A stretch of DNA of 64,000 nt, taken from positions 1 through 64,000 of the forward strand of contig BCGQ01000006.1 in NCBI GenBank assembly GCA_001599355.1, given 5' to 3'. The notes beneath the pieces are model-generated. The model made no database searches. It was given only the letters and a program-made list of their open reading frames with translations, and was not told the DNA's origin. Below are positions 45,755 to 55,546 of the stretch, piece after piece; positions within the stretch are counted from its first letter, which is position 1; each line of letters opens with the position of its first letter. Both the position numbers and the translations under genes were made by a program. The DNA comes from Nakazawaea peltata (Eukaryota; Ascomycota; Pichiomycetes; Alaninales; Pachysolenaceae).

Positions 45755-48727
45755 ATGGATCTCACAATTGGCCAACTTATAGCTGTTCTTTCGGATTCCG
45801 GATCGATCGAGAACCGATCCAAGCAAGTTTCAGCCGAAAATCAACTCAAACAATGGGAAATTTTACCCGGTTATCACTACCTCTTACAATCGGTATATCT
45901 TGACGTGGAAGTGCCCCTTCAAACAAGATGGTTGGCAGTAATATGCTTCAAAAATGGGATTGAGAAGTACTGGAGAAGCTCACGTCGTAACAGTATCCTG
46001 AAGGAAGAGAAATCCCAGATCCGTAGCCGCATTTTCAGCTTACTCGACGAGCAAAATAACCAGTTGATGATCCAAAATGCCCACTCAATTCTGATCATGG
46101 CCAGATTCGATTTCCCGGCCGAATGGGGGTCACTTTTCGAGGACTTTTCGAGACTATTAACTACCAGTATGCAGCTGAACCTGATAGTCAAGATGAATAA
46201 CCTCCTTTTGATCTTAAACCAAGTCGTCAAGATCCTTCTGACCGTCAGAATCGGTAGAGTTGCTCCCCTGTTACTAACTAAATTACCTACCATTATGCCA
46301 GTATTATACCAATTATATACTCACTGTTTTGACAGCTGGACCTCCTCTTTGGATCTCACCACCATGCAAGTAGGCTATCTTTGTCTTAAGACCATCAGAA
46401 GGGTCCTCAATGCCGGCTACGACTACCCTCATCGCAATGAAACCGTCAGAGAATTCATGACCACTTCAATCGTCCATTTCAAGCGTCTCATCTTGGCCTA
46501 CCATGAAAATCCACTCGAAATCCTCTCTAAGTACTTAAAGTGCTACAATAAGATCTATCTACAGTTCACTTTGAAGCATCCTACCTCCTATATTCTCCTT
46601 CCTTGTTGTCTTGAGCTGCTAGAAATGCATATGGCCGTCTTAAGAGACAAGCAAGATGTAATTTATAAATCCGAGGATGGTGATTTCTGGCAGATATTGC
46701 TGATCCAGATCTTCAGGATCCTCAAGGAGCTCTTGAAGTTCATGAGGGCCAACGAAGACACCATGACCTTGAAGAAAGCCACCGATAAAGGTGATCTCGA
46801 ACGAGCTCTCGTAGTCCTTCATACTCAATTCTTCACCGAACAAAGAGTATCTCAATTAGCTCTTCTTCTCATCGAGACTTACCTCCGTTTGCGTCCTCTG
46901 GATCTCGAAGCTTGGTCTTATGAACCTGAAGAGTGGGTAAACGAACAAACCTCCTCCAGCTGGGAATTCCAAATCCGTCCTTGTTGTGAGAATTTCTTCC
47001 AAGATTTGACGGCAGCTTTCCCTGAAGTTCAACGACTCGTAATCTCTGAAATTAACTCTAAATTAGCAGATTCTTCTCAGGATATAATCTCGAAAGATGC
47101 CCTCTTAGCCCTGTATCAATTCAGTGAATCTGCCCTGGATAAAGAAGCTCTGCTGGGAGAGAGATTATTCCTCCAAACTTTCCTTCCCCAAGCCATGAAG
47201 AATGACTCTTTGGATTATAAAATCGTCAAAAGAAGAGTCGTCCTCATCATTGGTGATCGTATTTCCTTCGATAACTTCCCTGAAGGTCTTTCTCTGAGTT
47301 ACAGACTCTTTATCGAACTTTTAAGATCCTCAGATCCTCTGAACGATATAGTCGTCAAGCTCACCACCCTCCAAGTGCTCCGGAAGCTCGTAGATTCATT
47401 CACTTTCACCCGGGAAAACTTCGAACCATTTTTAAATGACTTCTTACAACTCACCATCTCCTTGCTTTCCCAAGTAGAAATGCCCGAGACTCGTTCTACC
47501 ATCCTTGACCTTCTCTCGGTCGTAATCAGCCAATCTACTCCATTAGTACCTCTAAATACGTTACTTCAAATCCTTGCATTGATCCCAGGACTGTGGGACT
47601 CTTCCAATGACTCGACAGAAATCGTCCTCAAACAAACCTTGGTCAGATTACTCTCGACCTTAGTAACGTCGATGCGTCTGGACTCTGTCCAGAGTTACGA
47701 CATCTCCGTACCTCTCTTAGCAGTCTGTTGCGATGAAAGATCCGAATTAGCTCCAATTTTGTCTGAAGATGGCTTCGATTTATGGCTCGCCATAACTACC
47801 CAGTTCCCATTTGGATCTTCATCCCAACAATTACCCGACTCATTACTCCAAAACCATCCTCTTCTCGTCTCTGCCACTCTCAACTCCACGGAGATCCTCA
47901 GTACCATCCTCTCCATCGTGAGAGGCTACGCTTTAATCAGCACCAAGATCTTTTCGTCTCTGCCAGACTTCGGACCCAAAATATTGGACATCTGTGCTGG
48001 TTACCTTGGCTCTTTCAGAGATGACATCTTTGTAATCTTCATCTCAATGGTAGAACTGTTGATCTTAAACTCCAATGGAGACTCCACTTTGTTCGAACAG
48101 TTAAAACAGACCCAATTCTACCCTAAAATGCTCTCTTTTATCACCGATGACGATCGGGCCCTGGTCTCTGAGTCCAATAAATGTATGCTCATCTTAGCCA
48201 GACTCGCATTCCAAGCTCCAACATTACTCTTATCACTGTTCCCTTCCCCAGACTTTGCCAGAAACTATCTCCAACTATGGATCTCCAGAGTAAAAACCAA
48301 TGCCAATAAAAGAGACCATAAAATCAGTATTCTCGGTCTAGTCAAGATCTTCCAGACCATCTTACACCCCTCCCAAATGCAAATCTACAGCTCATTCTAT
48401 GGACTCTTCGCCGAGTTCATCTCGACCTTGACACAATTCCTCGAAGAAACCTCAGAAGATGCCCGTGGAGACTGTGAAGCCTACCAAATCGGCTACTTCT
48501 ACGACGAATACAACTACACTTTCGATGAGACCATCACATCGACCGGAGAATTCAAGAGAGTCCTGCATATCTACGACCAACTTGATCCTGTCCATACTGT
48601 CAATTTGAAGAATTTAGTTAAATCTTGGTTTATTGAATTGAGGGAGGAGAATCTGGAGTTCTTTGGGCAGATCTTGAGAGAATGTTTGGGTAATAATGGA
48701 GACCAGTTGGAGATGATGATGAGTTGA
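45755..48727 (+). CDS. KAP120: Importin Kap120 (importin-11-like karyopherin)
   Basis: 990 residues of HEAT repeats. It is a nuclear import receptor involved in transport of ribosome-assembly factors. The N-terminal importin-beta region reads AENQLKQWEILPGYHYLLQSVYLDVEVPLQTRWLAVICFKNGIEKYWR (28-75). Further conserved blocks include DEQNNQLMIQNAHSILIMARFDFPAEW, WSYEPEEWVNEQTSSSWEFQIRPCCENFFQDL, LLSEDGFDLWLA-like and RGDCEAYQ near the C-terminus. The length is close to S. cerevisiae Kap120 (1032). CTG codons here align variously with Ala, Ser and Thr, but also twice or three times with Leu/Ile. Confidence 0.97.
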   Translation: MDLTIGQLIAVLSDSGSIENRSKQVSAENQLKQWEILPGYHYLLQSVYLDVEVPLQTRWLAVICFKNGIEKYWRSSRRNSILKEEKSQIRSRIFSLLDEQNNQLMIQNAHSILIMARFDFPAEWGSLFEDFSRLLTTSMQLNLIVKMNNLLLILNQVVKILLTVRIGRVAPLLLTKLPTIMPVLYQLYTHCFDSWTSSLDLTTMQVGYLCLKTIRRVLNAGYDYPHRNETVREFMTTSIVHFKRLILAYHENPLEILSKYLKCYNKIYLQFTLKHPTSYILLPCCLELLEMHMAVLRDKQDVIYKSEDGDFWQILLIQIFRILKELLKFMRANEDTMTLKKATDKGDLERALVVLHTQFFTEQRVSQLALLLIETYLRLRPLDLEAWSYEPEEWVNEQTSSSWEFQIRPCCENFFQDLTAAFPEVQRLVISEINSKLADSSQDIISKDALLALYQFSESALDKEALLGERLFLQTFLPQAMKNDSLDYKIVKRRVVLIIGDRISFDNFPEGLSLSYRLFIELLRSSDPLNDIVVKLTTLQVLRKLVDSFTFTRENFEPFLNDFLQLTISLLSQVEMPETRSTILDLLSVVISQSTPLVPLNTLLQILALIPGLWDSSNDSTEIVLKQTLVRLLSTLVTSMRLDSVQSYDISVPLLAVCCDERSELAPILSEDGFDLWLAITTQFPFGSSSQQLPDSLLQNHPLLVSATLNSTEILSTILSIVRGYALISTKIFSSLPDFGPKILDICAGYLGSFRDDIFVIFISMVELLILNSNGDSTLFEQLKQTQFYPKMLSFITDDDRALVSESNKCMLILARLAFQAPTLLLSLFPSPDFARNYLQLWISRVKTNANKRDHKISILGLVKIFQTILHPSQMQIYSSFYGLFAEFISTLTQFLEETSEDARGDCEAYQIGYFYDEYNYTFDETITSTGEFKRVLHIYDQLDPVHTVNLKNLVKSWFIELREENLEFFGQILRECLGNNGDQLEMMMS

Positions 48728-48812
48728 TATCCTACCCCACCTACTCATATTCAAATTCGTATTTTATTTACAATTACTCCTATCCTATACATAATGCAAT
48801 TCATATCCTTTT

Positions 48813-51107
48813 TCATTTTATTCCACCCCTAATTCTTTCCTTCATAATTGACTCATTAATTGCCGTCAATAAAGTCTCATAACATAAAACATACTGACTG
48901 AGCGTCTGCACCATAGACAATCTCTGTCTTCTCAAAATATTCACCGTTTTGTAAATCAAATCATCATCTCCCCAAAACTTAAATTTCTTCATAACACCAT
49001 CATCTCCTTCACCTTCTCTCACAAGTAATTGCCTATCCAACAGTCCAAATGGAGATCTCAAAGAACTCTTACGTACCAATGGAGTAGTCAGTGACGACAC
49101 GTCCAAACTGCTCCAAAACAACTGTAATAACGCATCAATAGTTATAAATGTACCGGTTCTTCCGCATCCGGCTGAACAATGCACCACGATAGGTGAATAT
49201 TCGTCGGAAACTACAGAATTTTTCAAGTTGATCAACTTAACAAGCGATTCAGCCGATGGAGGAACTCCGAAATCTGGCCAATCTTTGTAATCGATCTGTT
49301 TGATGGTCTTCTTAACAATTTTTCCATCCAGTCCACGCGGCTTAGTGACTTCTAAGGTCCTCAAAGTGGTGTTTGGTTCACTGAACTCCTCCTCCTTGAT
49401 AAGCTTCACTTCAAGACCACTTTCATAAACGTGATCTTGCCAGTATTTATCAGCCTTCTGAACTCCTCCCTCCTTCAATTGAGTCAAACAGACAATAACC
49501 TCCACTTTATTATACCAAACAGCACGCCAAAAGTCATGGAATGTTGCTGGCATAGGCAGCTGGGTGGCTATATATCTATTTTTCGAGATCTTTGGAACTG
49601 TCACATAGTTGGCATTGAAATAATCGCCAGAGTCATTTTGTTGAGCTACTGCTGGCAATTGAGGCTGCATATTTGGCGATAAAGGCAATGGAGAATTCAA
49701 AATCTTCACCCTGGAATGTTCATACGGCCAAACATTACAGTACCGGTTCTTATCTCCGTATTCAATACCCACAGGCAAAGTATATCTGATATGATCACAC
49801 TTTGCACATGGAGCAGAAGGAGAACAGTTGCCATCATGTGAACAACAAGATTGTTGAACAGATGGAGTGTCTAAAGTATTACTACCAAATTTAGCAACAT
49901 TCTCCAATCTCTCATTCTCGATATCCTCAATCTTTAAGAAACGCTCATTAACAATCTTAAACCCACTAGTTGGGTCAAGGAACGAATTTAACCAGGGTGG
50001 AACAGTGGATTTCGATAACCCATGTTTCTGAGGTAAATGGATCACATCATCTTCCGATTTACGTACCGAATTTGCCGCCGGAACAGTACTTTTTTTGATA
50101 GAACTGGCAAAAGACATGGAGAAATCGCTTGCAGAAGGTAATGAGAACCCAGAGAATGACAGAACACCGAAATTAGCAGTTCTTGGAGAACTAGAATTTG
50201 AATTACTACGAACAGACATTGGAGATGTCTTTAATTTCAGACCCAAACTTGAAGTTGAAGGCATTTGAGAGCCACCAAAAGATGGAGAAACTGGTGAAAG
50301 ACTCAAATCAGCAGCAAAACTCATCAATTTTGACCCCGAATTCATACAAGAAATACCATTCTGAACAATACTAACCTTCCATTGAGGTTTTCCCTCCTCC
50401 CGGATATAATTCAACACCTTTAAACAGATCTGATAAAGGTGGAAAGAGCAGTTATCCAAGGTGGAAGAATCATCATACACGATGAAATGCAAATTAGGAC
50501 GATCTATCAGCAGTAAGATCACTTCCTGTTGAGTCTTATGCATCGACCCAATAATATTATGTAATCCAAAGCTCTTCCTTTTCAAAAGAGTAGTGGGAAC
50601 ACACACGTTAAGTGAATGGATCAAACGTGAACTGAGGTACGATGCGTAAGGTCTCACATCCAAAATAATGGTGTCTTCATCTTGTAGAAGATCTTCAGTG
50701 AGATCACCAGACTTGACAGACTCCACCCCTTCTCCTGAAAGACTGTACTGAAGATTGGAGAGATACTTTTTCGAGTTGAAAAAGGTCGGTGAAGTGACCC
50801 TCGGAAGACCCGGAGGTGATGTCAAACATGGCCCTTTAAGCTGGATAGCAGCTGGTTTCGGTGTAATCGTAGTATTCAGCGACTTCTGACTGGTTTCTGA
50901 TCCTTTGTCCTCCACAGAAGTATCAGTAATTATAAGTGAAGGGACGGTCTTTGATGGTTTCATTCTGATGCTATGAGAATTATGACGTGAGATGCCCGGT
51001 GTGGCGCCGTTAGAGCTGGTCTGAGAAGCGTCACCAAAATAGTTCAGAGATGTCGTACGCTGTCCCGGAGATGGATCCGATGAGCGCGCTGTTATCACTT
51101 GACACAT
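48813..51107 (-). CDS. PTP2: Ptp2-type protein tyrosine phosphatase
   Basis: 764 residues. It dephosphorylates MAP kinases of the HOG and cell-wall pathways in yeast. A Ser/Thr-rich N-terminus is followed by a rhodanese (Cdc25-like) domain (about 135-260, EDTIILDVRPYASYLSSRLI), as in Ptp2/Ptp3. The C-terminal PTP domain starts near 430, with NRYCNVWPYEHSRVKI, NANYVTVPKISKNRYIATQ-x-PMPATFHDFWRAVW, the WPDFGVP loop, the catalytic HCSAGCGRTGTF (Cys about 644) and QTLSQY. An insertion of about 45 residues follows the catalytic loop. The CTG at 49557-49559 lies in TQ-x-P, where phosphatases have Gly or Ala. S. cerevisiae has PTP2 beside NPT1 (YOR208W/YOR209C). Confidence 0.95.
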   Translation of the reverse strand: MCQVITARSSDPSPGQRTTSLNYFGDASQTSSNGATPGISRHNSHSIRMKPSKTVPSLIITDTSVEDKGSETSQKSLNTTITPKPAAIQLKGPCLTSPPGLPRVTSPTFFNSKKYLSNLQYSLSGEGVESVKSGDLTEDLLQDEDTIILDVRPYASYLSSRLIHSLNVCVPTTLLKRKSFGLHNIIGSMHKTQQEVILLLIDRPNLHFIVYDDSSTLDNCSFHLYQICLKVLNYIREEGKPQWKVSIVQNGISCMNSGSKLMSFAADLSLSPVSPSFGGSQMPSTSSLGLKLKTSPMSVRSNSNSSSPRTANFGVLSFSGFSLPSASDFSMSFASSIKKSTVPAANSVRKSEDDVIHLPQKHGLSKSTVPPWLNSFLDPTSGFKIVNERFLKIEDIENERLENVAKFGSNTLDTPSVQQSCCSHDGNCSPSAPCAKCDHIRYTLPVGIEYGDKNRYCNVWPYEHSRVKILNSPLPLSPNMQPQLPAVAQQNDSGDYFNANYVTVPKISKNRYIATQLPMPATFHDFWRAVWYNKVEVIVCLTQLKEGGVQKADKYWQDHVYESGLEVKLIKEEEFSEPNTTLRTLEVTKPRGLDGKIVKKTIKQIDYKDWPDFGVPPSAESLVKLINLKNSVVSDEYSPIVVHCSAGCGRTGTFITIDALLQLFWSSLDVSSLTTPLVRKSSLRSPFGLLDRQLLVREGEGDDGVMKKFKFWGDDDLIYKTVNILRRQRLSMVQTLSQYVLCYETLLTAINESIMKERIRGGIK

Positions 51108-52885
51108 AGTAAAACTATTGGGAACTGTTGGTTAAAGTATATCGATCGCTGATACTTGAGCAATAGCAGTAGATGAGCAGTTGCAGCAGTTGTTGCAGTT
51201 GTACTAGCCTACTTATGTCACCACTAATTTCCGATGCTTATTAATTCTAACCGCGTTTAATCTTATTCGCGATGTATTTGCCCCTTTAAATAATGATTTT
51301 TCTTCCTACTTCTCTCTACTAATCCTCTCTCAGATTCTTTCTCTCCTTTCTCTTCTTTTCTTCTCCTATTTTTATCTAATCCCCCTTTACGTAACTGCTT
51401 GAAGTAGCCCCTTTACGCTCCTTTACTCCTTTACGTTGCCCCTTTCCATTCCTTTCCTTATATATTCGACCGGAAAAAGAAAAGAAAAAACAAATCACTT
51501 AGAAAATATGCAGCTTGACGTGCGTCGAGCTGGATTAGGCGCTATATATAGAAATTTGTGAGGGAAAAAGAGTCTGGGTCGAGGGCGCTGGGGGGAGGGG
51601 TTTAGAGTGGTGGGAAGGGGATGGTGTGGGATGGGATGGTGCGGTATGGTACGATATGGTACGATATGGTGAGGGAACGATGTCTGAGACTGAGTTCACT
51701 TCTACTCAACATCATTCATATTACTCGTGTTGTTAGGTATGACTATCCTCCTATCCCTGCTCCTCTCTACTTCTCTCTACTTCCTTATTTATCATGCATA
51801 TTTATTATTCCACCCTGTCGTTTAGTACATTTCGCTTCGGTTATCCACCCCATATTGACTTTCAACTAAATTTACTTTTTGCATTACCTGTCTAATTCTT
51901 ATTCGTGCAGGAGTGTACATACTTCTTTTACTTCTATTTTAATCTATTCAACTCTTCTGCCGTTCCTCTTCCTCTCCTTCCTACTCTCACCCTCTACTTT
52001 CCCTCCTCTCCTACTTTTCCTCCTCTCTACTTTCCTACTCTGCCTTTTTAACTTTATTTCTCTCCCTATAAAAACACTCAGTTTCTCCCCATCAAACAAG
52101 AATTAGAGTGCGCTCCCAGATTCTAGAATCTCTTTTCTGTACCACAACTAGAATTTTTCAAACCGCCCGGGGCTACAACACTAATACAATAGCGATATCT
52201 TATCAGCAGGAAGTTTTAGCCTACTGCGTGCTTGCTCCTTGCTCCTCCTACCTTACCTTATACCTTCTTCTCCACCTCAATTCGCCTCATCCATCCCTGG
52301 TTTCCTTCTCTATTTCTCTCCCCATTTCTCTCCAGTACGTCATACCAAAAATGACATCATAACTCATTACCCTTTTAGGAAATCTCCTGCCATCATCAAC
52401 TTTAGGCTGAGCATATTTTTTTTCTAGAAACTCCTGCGCATCCTCAAAACATCGGTTTGGATGACCCCTTTCTATGCAAAATAATCCACCAACAAATCGA
52501 CCCACCCTGCACCGAATGTTCTGATTCTGATTCATGTTGAGGTACATCATCATTTCTGCAGCTTTGAACACTGATCATTAACGGGCTTCTATGCACCGCC
52601 TACACCGCCTACCTGGTTCTGTCATCTGCTATCCCTTACAATACAATAGTTAATTACCCCTCGGAATTATCTATCACAATATCCGTTACGATCATCTTGT
52701 GATGGTTGACTATTGGAAATTCAACCTTAACCAAATTAACTATTACAAACTCTTTTTTTCTAAATTGTCTTCTACTACACTACCAACTCCTTAGCACTAT
52801 GCCAACATACTACTTATTTCCTACACCTATTAAAACGATCATATTATTCTATCATTATAAAACTAAAATCAAACTTACAATTAAC
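51108..52885. other. 1.8 kb intergenic region between PTP2 and the transporter pair
   Basis: No convincing gene. 51610-51670 is a GGTATGGTACGATATGGT repeat. 51740-52060 is C/T-rich, followed by a good TATA box with pyrimidine tract and CAA leader on the plus strand (CCTATAAAAAC at about 52066, ATCAAACAAG at 52092) but no ORF behind it: the first ATG (52350) has a stop two codons on. It could drive a non-coding transcript or be what remains of a lost gene. Confidence 0.4.
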
Positions 52886-54487
52886 TTAAACCTTCTCAAC
52901 GTGCTCATCGTCACCCTTGATACTTGGCTCAAAGTCCTTGGACAATTCAGCTGGGTCCTCACCGAAGACCTCGGCAACCTCCTCCAAGGTTCTACCAGAG
53001 GTCTCAACGAAGGTGAAGTAAACGATGACGGTCTCAACAGCAATGATACAACAGTAGACAATGTAGTACTTCCATTCAATAGCATCCATAGCAATAGAGT
53101 TGACGAAACCGTTGTAAATTTGCCAGATTTGTTGGACAAACATACACAAGTTAAGACCTTTAGTTCTGATGGTGAATGGCAAAACCTCGGTCAAGTATAA
53201 GTATGGTAAACCGTTCAATCCAAAGTTATAAGCAAAGTAGTACAAGAAGATCATAGCCAAAACACCTTGACCCAAACTCTTGTCCTCGAAGTTTCTTTGT
53301 TGGTTAATAGCAGACAAAACAGTCCAGATGACATAGGTGAACAACATCATCAAACAAGAAGAAATGAACATAGTTCTTCTCTTGAACATGTTAACACAAC
53401 CAGCAATGGCAATGGCAACACCGTAGTTGTAAACCATCAAACCACCGTTAACAACCAACTTCTCATCGGTAGAAGTAATACCAATGGAGTTTAAGACCTT
53501 GTTCAAATAGTAAGAGACCAAACCGTTACCAGACAATTGCATCATAGTACCAATCATGAACAAGATGAAGAATCTTCTTCTGTTGGCTGGAGTTCTGGCA
53601 AAGTCCATGTAAGAGGTTCTAGCGGCGATTCTCTCCATCTCAATAGCACTTTGGATTTCAGCCATCTCGAAGTCAACTAATGGACCTCCAACAGCTTCAT
53701 CACCACCGGCATGGTGCTTCAACAAAATAGCTCTGGCCTCATCGTATCTACCCTTAGAAATCAACCATCTTGGAGATTCTGGAACAAGATAAATCAAAAG
53801 AGTTTGGATCAGAGGCATGACACCTTGAACAATGGAAGGAATTCTCCAACACCATTGTCCAGAAGCGTTTCTGGTACCGTAAGAAACCCAAGCGGCGACA
53901 ATAGCACCCAAGTACCAACAACTGTTGTAGAAGGTGGTGACGATTTGTCTGTGGGTTGGGTAAGTCAACTCAGAAATCAAAGCTGGGGATGGGACAACGG
54001 CAATACCGTTACCGAAACCTAAAAGAATTCTGGCAACCAAGAACATAGCATAGTTTTGGGAACAGGTTTGAATGACGATACCAGCAAGCATAATGATGTT
54101 ACCGAGAGCGATAGAGTTTCTTCTACCGAATTTCTCGGTGATCCAGGTAACGATTAAAGAGGAAATAGCGACACCGAAAACAACACCGTTGGACAAAGCA
54201 CCCAAAACGGCACCAGCTGGGTTACCCATGTAAGAGTTCCAGTTAGGGAAAGTTTGGAAAGAGTTCAACAAAGAACCATCGTAACCATAATTGGTAGACG
54301 AAAGAGAAACGATGAACATCAAACAGTTTAATCTGACCATGAATGGCACCTTGAAATAAGAGTGCTTACCATAGTCTGGCAAGTATTGCTTGATTCTCTC
54401 CTCACTGTTTTGCTCCATTACTGGAGTTTCTGGAGAGTTCTTCTCTACAGAGGAAGTAATTTCAATAGAGTCTGGACTAGTAGACAT
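52886..54487 (-). CDS. MFS sugar transporter, LAC12-like, copy A
   Basis: 533 residues, 12 membrane segments. It belongs to the fungal lactose-permease/hexose-type branch of the sugar-porter family. Family motifs are present: YGYDGSLLNSFQTFP in helix 1, KFGRRNS after helix 2, VARILLGFGNGIAVVPSPALISE, PESPRWLISKGR, LSGNGLVSYYLNKVL, GLPYLYLTEVLPFTIRTKG and VETSGRTLEEV at the end. The substrate cannot be deduced; relatives carry lactose, cellobiose, xylose or hexoses. It is about 80% identical to copy B 1.06 kb away, in the same orientation. Codon bias is high. A TATATA box lies about 55 bp upstream, with several A/T-rich GGGG boxes (Mig1-like) behind it. Confidence 0.92.
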   Translation of the reverse strand: MSTSPDSIEITSSVEKNSPETPVMEQNSEERIKQYLPDYGKHSYFKVPFMVRLNCLMFIVSLSSTNYGYDGSLLNSFQTFPNWNSYMGNPAGAVLGALSNGVVFGVAISSLIVTWITEKFGRRNSIALGNIIMLAGIVIQTCSQNYAMFLVARILLGFGNGIAVVPSPALISELTYPTHRQIVTTFYNSCWYLGAIVAAWVSYGTRNASGQWCWRIPSIVQGVMPLIQTLLIYLVPESPRWLISKGRYDEARAILLKHHAGGDEAVGGPLVDFEMAEIQSAIEMERIAARTSYMDFARTPANRRRFFILFMIGTMMQLSGNGLVSYYLNKVLNSIGITSTDEKLVVNGGLMVYNYGVAIAIAGCVNMFKRRTMFISSCLMMLFTYVIWTVLSAINQQRNFEDKSLGQGVLAMIFLYYFAYNFGLNGLPYLYLTEVLPFTIRTKGLNLCMFVQQIWQIYNGFVNSIAMDAIEWKYYIVYCCIIAVETVIVYFTFVETSGRTLEEVAEVFGEDPAELSKDFEPSIKGDDEHVEKV

Positions 54488-55546
54488 TTTTGATTGTGAT
54501 GAAATTTAAAATCTGGAGAAACTCAGGGATTTGTCCCTCCTTATATATCCCCCAGAATTTATGTTACCCCGACTTAAAAGTTGGGGATCTAATTTTAGGG
54601 GAACATAAAATTTGGGGATCCATCCTCCTACTGGGGCAAAAGTTAACCCCCCTCCTCCATCTTGCATGAAACTCATAGAAAAAATTTTCCTTTGCATTAT
54701 GCGCGTTGGTGTTGGAACAACTAGTTATTGCGGTGGAGGGCAAGATTGGGAAAAACTAGTAAGGAAAAAAGAATCTCAGATCCGAATTATCAGGGGACTA
54801 ACGAGAGATGAGAAGAGATGTGGTAGGCGAGATAAAATAAGAAACAAAAAAAGACACCAATAACAACGAATATCAACAAATATCCGTTCTCTAGTTTCAT
54901 GTGTCTGCTTCTTCTCCTCCCTCTCACAAATATCGCGAGATTTAAGGATACGTATTTGAAAAAGTAAGCTGTTGTTGTGTACACTTACGCATTGTTTCCC
55001 CCACCCGGCTAGTTGTTCGAATGTAGTAAGTGAAACTGCATATACCCCGGATACTTTTGCAGTCGGCCTACTTTCATCCCCAGTTTTGCCCTCATGTACC
55101 CCGACCAGCAACCCGTCCCCCATCTGACTACTCCCAATCGGGGGCAGATTCCTACTGTTTAGTCAGTTTTTTTTAAGGGCAAAAAATCCGAAGTATATGT
55201 ATGCGCGCGCGGCGAGCACTCCCAGGCAGGATGAGCGGAATAATTCGGGGCTATTTCTCCTAAACAGGAAAGCGATTCAAATCCAGCTATCGGCTGGGGT
55301 ACAATCCGGGGAAGGCCACCATACCACCCACCCTCCCCCCTCCAATCTTACTTGAACTACAATGTCATGCCCTTTTTAATAAGCCCTGATAAAAAACAAG
55401 ATTCAAATTCACTAACCTAGACATTAAAATTAGAATCTCAGGGGGGTTACTCGGGTCTACTATTTGGTTTCTTTTGCGATTCCATTTGCATAAACTCCGA
55501 AATCGGACCTCCCAGAGACACTGTAAATTATTTTGCATTCCATGCT
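54488..55546. promoter_or_regulatory. Promoter of transporter A
   Basis: 1.06 kb without a gene. Read on the plus strand, AAAAGTTGGGGATC, TTTTAGGGGAAC and AAAATTTGGGGATC lie at 54570-54625, resembling Mig1 sites (A/T run then GGGG). GGGGAACATAAAATTT (54599-54614) has a close match, GGGGAGCATAAAATTT, in the promoter of copy B. A MADS-type CCTAAACAGG lies at 55259-55268. Confidence 0.45.

Noticed and set aside
46268-46274. TACTAAC inside KAP120 (and another in GEP3 near 29945)
   Set aside because: Both lie in uninterrupted conserved coding sequence and have no donor or acceptor around them.
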